Below are positions 25,901-34,900 of a DNA stretch of 64,000 nt, piece after piece (within the stretch, counting starts at the first letter, position 1; every line of letters starts with the position of its first letter). The notes below the pieces were generated by a model, which was not told the origin of the DNA, did no database searches, and saw only the letters and a program-made list of their open reading frames with translations. Made by a program: the position numbers and the translations under genes. This stretch comes from Tolypeutes matacus (Eukaryota; Chordata; Mammalia; Cingulata; Chlamyphoridae), in assembly GCA_026826555.1 (NCBI GenBank), contig JAKSZT010053881.1, positions 10,849,485-10,913,484 of the forward strand, read 5' to 3'.

Positions 25901-28900
25901 GGCCAAACTAATTGATTTTCAATAAATTGAGTTATCAGTCACTTATAGATTTCAAGTGAGTTAAGCAATCACTTGAAGGAAATATAAAGCTAATAAATCT
26001 TTTTTTTCTTTTTTTTTTTTTTTTTTGAGTAAATTTGTAACTAAATTTGTAACTGCTATGAAACCAGCAGTCTAGAACCCTTTGAGAGGTGAAGTGCTTT
26101 TAAAAAGCACGAACACTCATATAAATTTTATTTCCCCAGTGTTTATTAAAAGGACTACAACTTGGCTTAAAAATATTTAGATTGGTACTTAATTTCTTCG
26201 ACTTTAAGGCAAATGTGTTTATTGGTGTTTTAGAAAAGTTTTTTTAAATTTCTTTCTGCTCCCTATTTGATTATTAATTCGGTATGGAAATTTAGTAAAA
26301 TATTTTTATGTTTAATTTTGGTTAACCTAACTATGTTTTTTTTTTTTTTTTTTTTTTATTTATTTATTCATTTTTACCCCCCTTGCTGCTTGTGCTCGCT
26401 GGGTCAGCCAACCACGCCATGCGGGCGGGCCTGCCCTCACCAGGAGGCCCCAGGAACCAAACCCTGGGCCTCCCATATGGTAAACGGGAGCCCCACTGAT
26501 TGAGCCACAGCCGCTTCCCAGCCTAACTATGTTGCTATTCACATTTCTGGATGGTTAGACTAATAGAGAATATATAGGGAATTTTTATTAGCATTATATT
26601 GGGCATCTTGGATCTACTAGGAAAAGGAAAGCTTTCTACTTCTATATTATTTCTTACTGCTTAGATCAATAGTATCTAAGTAGTCAATCAGTTTTATCTG
26701 ATAAAATCAGCTCAAGTCATCAAAAACATAAGTTAAAGTGGAGAATTATTAAAAATAATACTTTTATAAATTTTGTATTTTAACCCAGATCTAAATATAT
26801 ACATCCTTTTGTCAATGTTTTGATACAGGGTCAAAGCCTTGGTTCTTTGTGTATGAATTCTTTGGTTAGAATTCCAAGTAGTCTCTCTTGCATTATCCAT
26901 ACTCATATTCTGCCATCTATTGTTTCAATTTTGGTTTCTTTAAAGTAGATAGCGAATTAAAAGACATTTGTGAACCAATCAGAGTGTAACATCTGGTATA
27001 TTTTTCATAGGGTTTCCCACAGTATTTTACATCTATCTTGGCTGCTTCTAAGTGGATAGCAAATGTTTGTGATCACTCATTGAACTGTTCCAAAGCATAT
27101 GATTTCATTTTCATGTAAAAATAGCCCCCTTTTTGCATGCATATTTCATCAGTTTAAATTAAATATAATAACATTACATAATTACAATCATAAGGACAAC
27201 TAGCATAATTAGGTTTGGATAAAAAACACAACTGGCTGTTGATAAGGAAACAATGTATCTGGTGAGCAAAAGTACACAGGTATACCTAGGAGTAGATTGT
27301 TAAAAGCCAAAGTTCAGTCGTGAATTTGTTTTACAGAAAGCAATACTAGGGGATGGATGTGGCTCAAATGGTTGGGCGTCCATCTCCCACATGGAGACCT
27401 GGGTTTGATCCCCGGGACCTCCTGGTAAAAAAAAAAAAAAAAAAAAGAAAGAAAGCAATACTAATAGTCTCATTTAGCAGTCTCTTAAATGTCTACATTT
27501 TAAAGTATACCATTTAATAAGTTAACATTTCATGTGTGCTTATATAAAATTATAAAAGTTGAAAATATCATTATTCACTGGCTTGGTTAATTATAATAAC
27601 TAAATAATCAATTATATAGAGCATCTACTCAATATGTCATTTTAAAGGAAGCTCATGGAAACCATTTAGCTGAAGAATTGGGAGCTTCTCAAGTACGTGA
27701 AGCTCAATTAGAAGCAAGAATGAAAGCAGAAATCAAGAAATTGTCAACAGAAGTAGAATCTCTCAAAGAAGCTTATCATCGGGAGGTAAAGAAAATTTTG
27801 TTAACAGTAGCCCTTGGTAAAGAAGGTTGACCCGTCTGGATAAAAGTATAAATCTAGCTCTTAAGGGTTCTTCATTATAGAATAAGGCATTTTGGTCTTC
27901 ATTTCTGGTAGCCTAAACAATTTTCACTTCATATCTAGTGAAGTAGTATATTGTGGGGTTAAGAGCTCAAATTCCCAATTCTGGTAGTCTGGTTTCAAAT
28001 CCCAGCTCATCACTGAGCAGTTGTGCAGCCTTGGGTAAGTTATTTATGCTCTGTCTAAAAGGAATATAATAACAGTATACATCTCATAAGACTATGGTGA
28101 GGATTAATTGAATTAATACTATATATGTAAAGTTCTTAGATTGATTCTGACACATCATCAATCATTAACTATAAAATAGCTCTTGCCAAAAACTAACTGG
28201 AGATATTTAATAACTGAGATGTCATGTGATATGCATGTAATATGCATCTTTAATGCTTTGTAATTGCCAACATTTGTTCTGATATTAAGTTAGAGAGGCA
28301 ATGTTAGAACTTGATACTTTGCTTATTTTAAAATCTATCAGTATTCCCTCAGCCTTTATAGAAATGGACATTGTTATTAATTAGAATAGCATTTCTGTCA
28401 TATTAAAAACTACGTTTGAAGATATCACCCAAAATCTTTGTATAAGATCTAAATAAATTACTTCTCAAGTAAAGTTCTAATAAAGCATTTTTCTATATGA
28501 TAAAGGTTGCAAGTATATTTGTATTAAATCCCTTTCAAAGGGGCTTGTGGTGGCCATGTCCTGCTTAAGTACATTTAGATTGAGATTTACTTGAAAAGAT
28601 TGTGACTGCCAAACAAAATACATTTGCAAGCTGAATCCAATTCTTGGGCCAAGAGATTGCAACCCTTGGTGTTTAGAGACAACTGTAAATGCTGTTGGAC
28701 TCAGTATAATTATTTAATTGACATTAGCTGCTCAACTTAGTGACCATCAGTAGTAAAGTATTTGCTAATAACTACTCATTACACTTTTGTTATAGGTTCC
28801 TATTCAGATTTTATCGGTAGTTATCCAATTTTTTACTTTTAGTTTTGTAAGCTACCTGAAATTATTTATAAACATAGTATGTAAAATAAATTGTAAAAAT

Positions 28901-31900
28901 TGGTTCTAATGTCCTGATTAATATTTTGTACTGCTATTTTATATGTATTATGTAAAAATATGTACTATATTTTCCTCCTCTTTGATAGTTGACAAAGATT
29001 TATTTTTGAAATATGTATGTTGGTTGAATTTTAAAATGAGAGAATGTATTAAAGTAATAGAAAAGGGGATTAGTAATTTTTAACAGTATATATATATTTA
29101 AAATACAGGTTTCAAAACTGTCATAAAAGGTACTTAGTACTTATTGCAAAACTCCAGACTTTTATGGATGAGAATGAAATTTTTAAAAACTTTTTATGTG
29201 GAAAATTTTAAACATATTATCAAAAAATAGAAAGAATAGTATGAATAGTGGTAATTCTCCTGTATTACTTAATTTCAATAATTATCAACTCATGGTCAAT
29301 TTGATTTCATGTATCAGTACAGTGACCATATTTATTAACTAAAAGGAAATATTTTTGAGAATGAAAAGGGGTGCTGTTAATAATTACCAAGATGCCCTCC
29401 CCCCATATCCACATATTATTTTGAAGCAAATCCCAGACATCATTATTTCATCTGTAAACATTTCAATAAGTATCTCTAAAAGATAAGGGTTATTAAAAAA
29501 AACAAAACAAAACACCACAATGCCATTACATACCTGAAAAATTGACAGTGATTCAAATACCCAGTTATTGTTCAGATTTTTACCCCATTGGCTCAAAAAT
29601 GTCTGTGTAGTTGGTTTGTTTAAATCAGGCTACAAATAGAATCCACTGCATTTGGTTAACATTTCTTTAATAAATAAATTTAAGACTATGTGTTCTTTCT
29701 CCCCATTTTTTCTATATATTTTATTTGTTGAAAAATGAGATGTTTATAAATATAAACAAAATTTACTTTCTTTTAAGAAAAGTAAGTGGAAGTGGAAAGT
29801 ATAAGGATGTTGTTGAAACCGTCTCCACCCTATTTTATTTCTTCTTTTCCTTTTCCAATTTTGGGGCTATACAGATGATTTCACATCAGGAGAACCATGC
29901 AAAGTGGAAGATTTCTGCTGACTCTCAAAAGACTTCTGTTCAGCAACTAAATGAACAGTTAGATAAGGCAAAACTGGAATTAGAAGAAGCTCAAGATACT
30001 GTAAGCAATTTGCATCAACAAGTCCAAGACAGAAATGAAGTAATTAATGCTGCAAATGAAGCATTAGTTATTAAAGTAAGTGAACATTTATGAATACATG
30101 AAGAATATTATGAAAAAGTAATTTATGTCATATTTTTCCTGTTCTTGTATTTTGTAGAGGACTATACGACCAGCTGTTGAACTGTTTGAATAAAAAGCAT
30201 TTCATTTAGAAGACATTGAATTTGGGAATTATTATTATAATATATATCATATTACCACATGACTGATAATTTGAAAATGTTCAAATATAAATTCATCTAA
30301 TCATAATGGTTACTTTTGAAAGTGTTATACTTGATATTCCTAAAAAGTTGGAGCATTTTTCAAAATCAGTAGAGTTCCTTTAAAAATCATAAAGTAGAAA
30401 TTGCACAATTATATTCAGAATTTTTTTTTACTAGATTTGCGTATAGACAACATTTTTCATATATCCTGTTGCTACTTATTTACCCCATTGATCATGTCAG
30501 TTTTCTCTAGAATTTGGACTTAATGGCAGTATTGGTACATAGAGATTTAAAATTTAACATTGTGGCTCAAGCAGTTGAGCACTCATGTCCCACACGGGAG
30601 GGGGAGGTCCCTGGTTTGGTTCCTGGTGCCTCCTAAAGAAAGAAACAAACAACAAGCAAGCAATGAAAAAACAGTGAGCAAAGCAGCAAGCAAAACCAAC
30701 TAGCAAACGGACGAGGGAGCCAACTCAGGGGAGCTGATGTGGCTTAGTAGTTGAGCGCCAGCCCTCCCGCATACAAGGTCCTGGGTTCAATCCCCGGTCC
30801 TGGTACCTCAAAAAAAAAAAAGGTGCTTAAAAAAACAACAACAATTTAACATTGATTCAAAACTGCCAATAAATATATGGTAAAGTTGTCAGCTAAGACC
30901 GTAAAAAAGAACAAATAAACTCAGTAACAGTTGTGAAGCAATAATTGATATTATAGCAAAATGGGAGCTAATGAAAAGCAAAACACTTATCCAGATATCT
31001 CAGAAATATTTCTAGTCACTAAACTAAGCACTTGGGTTCCTTTTGTTATATAGTTGATTCATAGTATTAGAGGAAAGCTGAATAGGTATAATCTAAAATT
31101 ATGTTTAGGTTGAACACTCTGATTTTTTTTTTTTTTTTTTTTTATTGAAACATCAATGTATATAGTGTTTAGGGGATTTACAACATTTATACAAAATTAC
31201 AAAGTTTCATTGTAAAGAACTGACTAAAATATTGAGATTGTACATTGTATCCTTTGTCAAGTAGTTATCTTCACTCACTTGCTAGATTACCAATGAGAAA
31301 AATACAATTGGATTGCATTTATCAACTTTTCTGTTTAAAGTTCAAATATTTGGGAAATTGTCAAAATATTGGCTAAATGGTACCATTTCTTAAATGAATT
31401 AAAGATCCAGGGATCATAGAACACGTAACATGTTAGCTAACATACCAGTCAGAAAATGGAAATCCCTTGTTACTGACAGTAGCTCTCAAAGTCAACCCCA
31501 ACTGACTCTAAAATCTAGACTGAAGAAGAGGCAAGAAGGTGAAAGAAAGAGAAGAAAAGTAAATGGAAGAGCAGACAAGCATAACTAGCAGTTTAAAGTA
31601 GCTATAAGTAAATTAAATCAGTTATTTTAATAGCAGCAGAAAATGAGAGAAAACAGTAACAGCAATGAGGAAGAGAACTGGTCTTTTTAGCTCATTGCCT
31701 CTCGTCTCCTAACTAGTACCATAGTCTTTGATGGTAACTGGAGTGAGGACAAAGCTAAGACCATTTTCCAAAAGCCCCTGAAGACATTGCTGTATTATGG
31801 CACAATACAATAATAATCACAAGAGTGACCTTCCTTGAGTCTTAAGAAAAATTTGAATTATATTTATTATATTCAGTACACTACATTTCATTGTAAACAT

Positions 31901-34900
31901 AGTGTGTGAAACTAAGTTAAGTGGAATCCTACTTATCTGAGATACCACATTTCTCAGTCATGGGTAAATAAGGCACAAGGATAAAAACCTCCAGCTACAC
32001 ATAAGCCCATACTGTGTCAACTTTACAGCCTTTCTAATTAGTTGTGATTAAAAAAATGTGAATGCAAGATTTACTACAAAAAAATGGTATTCTAGCCGGT
32101 TATAAAGTATATCTAGATAAAGTAATATAAAGACATAGAAAATCTGAAATATACATATTAAGCTTTTATTTTGTAATGCATACTTTGGTTAAGGACTATT
32201 TTTAGAAAACAAACTTAAGAGTAGAAACTATCAGATCAAAAGCGACTCATTTAGAAGTATCTTATGAATACTTACAAGAACAAGAGAATGTGTTTGAACA
32301 GGAAACTACTACACTTTTTTTTTTTTTTTTTTTTTTTTTTTGAGGAACATGGACCAGGGATTGAACCTGGGACCTCCTATGTGGGAAGCCAGCACTCAAC
32401 CACTGAGCCACATCAGCTCCCCTGAGTTGGTTTTTTTATTTGTTTGCTTGCTTGTTTTTGTTTTTAGGAGGGACCAGGGACCGAACCTGGGACTTCCCAT
32501 GTGGGAAGCAGGCACTCAACCGCTTGAGCCATATCCACTCCCCTATACTTCTTATTACTTAGCTTTTATAATAAAATTTCATCTCTTAATTTTCTGGGTT
32601 TTTATGGTTTCTCAGAGAATGCAGTCTCATTTCTAGGATCCCAAAGTTAGGTCAGAGGATCAAAATGAAAGGCATGGAAAAATAATAGAAATGAAAAGTT
32701 TATGTAATAAGGATTGATTATTAATGATCAATTTCTTAAAGCATTTTCTTCAAAAAAATTTTTAGTGTAATATTTTCTTCTAATGAGGACATATAAAGCA
32801 GAGTAACTAATATACATTTATTTCCTATTAGAAATTCCAAAGGGAGTTGTTTTCTGCGTGTGTGTGTATGTGTGTATGTTAGATTAACAAAAGATGTAGT
32901 GACATCTTTACTTTTGCAGAGAAATTTTTAGATGTAAGAGTTCAGTCTTGAATAAAAATTGATATTGTCATTAATACTAAAAGAGAAAAATATCCCATAA
33001 GGAAAATGTAATTTTCATGGAATTCCTTAGCATGTTTTCAATTTCAAATGAATATATGTAATTGTCCTAGAAGCTAAATAGTAGTGTTTAAGCAGAGCTT
33101 GGAAAACTCTCTTTCAAGAATGTTGTAGAAAGAATTCCTGTACAGGGAAAAGGTTGATTTAGGTGACTTGTAAGAGTCTGTGGTTTTATGAGTACATCAT
33201 TCATATATCAAATATGTATTGAGTACCTACTGTGTACCAATTTTTCTATAGGAATCAGAATTAACCAGATTACAAGCCAAAATTTCTGGACATGAAAGGG
33301 CAGAAGACATCAACTTTCTACCAGCCCCATTAACACCACCAACAGAAATTAGAACCAACATTCAGGATCCAAAATTTGCTAAATATTTTCCCACATCTTT
33401 TTTCAAGTGTGGAAAACTACGTCGCTCTATTAGTGCCAGTGACCTAAGTTTCAAAACTAATGATGATGAAGATCTTTCTGAGGAATTATTACAGGACTTA
33501 AGGAAAATGCAATTAAAACAGCCTTCAACATTAGAAGAAAGCCAGAAGTCTCTGACTTACACTCAGTCAGACACACTTGCATATAACCTAGATGATAGTT
33601 CTGAGAGTAATGACTTTAGTACTCTTAGTGGAATGCTAAAATACATAAACAAAGAAGTGAGACTACTAAAAATGTCTTCTATACAAGCAGGTGCTGGTTT
33701 AACTCAGGTATGTATTTCATATGTTAGAAGTTATAATAATTTGTTTCTAATGAACATTATTTTATTTCTTGGAGAAAAATTCATATGTTTAAATGAAATA
33801 TGCCATGTTGTAAAAATCCTGTTTATGTTTGTCTTAGGTCCAAGAATAGATATATAATGTAAGTGTTGAAAAGGAATAGAGAAAAAGCACTTTTCTTTAA
33901 CAGTAGGCAACTGTTAAGAAGGAAAGCCAAAATAATGTCTAAACTTTAAAAGCAAGGACCAAAAATTCATAGAAAAGAGACTTAATATATTATATTTCTA
34001 AGAAAAACACTAATAATATCTGAAAAGGAAGACTTTTAAATTTATACATTAAATATAACTAATAGAAAAATATGCTTTTCTAAGTGAAGACATTAGATAA
34101 TAGTAGGGAAAGGGAGAGGCATGGGGAGACAGAGTAGGAAGTGGAGTGAAAACTAGGCAGAAATATATAAAAGAGAGGATCAAGAGAAAGTAGATTCTGA
34201 GCTGAACTTCTTTATAACTTTGTCATAATTTTGGCTCTATGCATTAGAATAAGTTACAATTTTATTTCACTGACCTTTAGAAAGTTGATTTACTGATGAG
34301 CCATTATTAAAAATCAAGAATAAAGCCAAATCACCTCATTTTCCTACCTTCCTCCCTAAAATATTTCTTTAGTCTGTATTTATCTTCCCTTCCTTTCTTC
34401 CTTTCTCTTTAAGAGAAAGGTGTATCCTTTTCTTTTTATAGAGAGAACCTCTTGAACATATACTTTCAAGCTTTTAACATTCCTATTTTGCTACTCTGCT
34501 TCCTCATTTAATTGACCTCTTTAGTGTCTTCTGGCTTTCATTTTCAGATATTTTAAATACATGCCCATTTCAGATATTTTAAAAGGGTAGTTACTTGTTA
34601 CTACCCTTCCTACTCTATAACTTATTAAATTTGGCCTCTTGAATTTTAAATTTAGTGAAATGTTCTTTTGAAAGTCACAAATGATTCCTTATCAACAAAT
34701 TTAATAGCCTCTTTCTCCTTATTTTTTAGAGCTTTTTGACAGTACCCATTTCCTCCTTGAAAAATTCTTGTCTTGACTTTTATGACTTTCTGTTTTTCTG
34801 GTCCTCCTCTTATTCCTACCTGATTATCTTTTTCACTTTGCTCCTCATATTCTATTTAACCCTTGGCTGTATTTTGTCCAAAATTCAGGCTTTAATTATA

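Larger units (their letters stand above)
17170..27647 (+). other. CCDC18: CCDC18 intron (10.5 kb)
   Basis: The largest intron in the window. It is mostly minus-strand L1: an older L1 (17277-18837 and 25385-25860) containing a younger full-length L1 (18853-25369), plus SINEs at 18162, 24535, 25621, 26338 and 27349. Unique AT-rich DNA fills about 25860-26337 and 26520-27348 and the 200 bp before the next exon. Confidence 0.8.
30076..33251 (+). other. CCDC18: CCDC18 intron (3.2 kb)
   Basis: Contains dimeric SINEs at 30562 and 32315. A T-run at about 31123-31143 may be the tail of an unidentified antisense retroposon, and there is a short TG-rich run near 32860-32880. A MIR-like end abuts the acceptor (33210-33251). 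The rest is AT-rich unique sequence. Confidence 0.7.

Noticed and set aside
26338..26519. Possible tRNA gene from the intact B-box and A-box-like sequence
   Set aside because: Target repeats, A-tail and many sister copies show it is a tRNA-derived SINE, and the cloverleaf is not complete.
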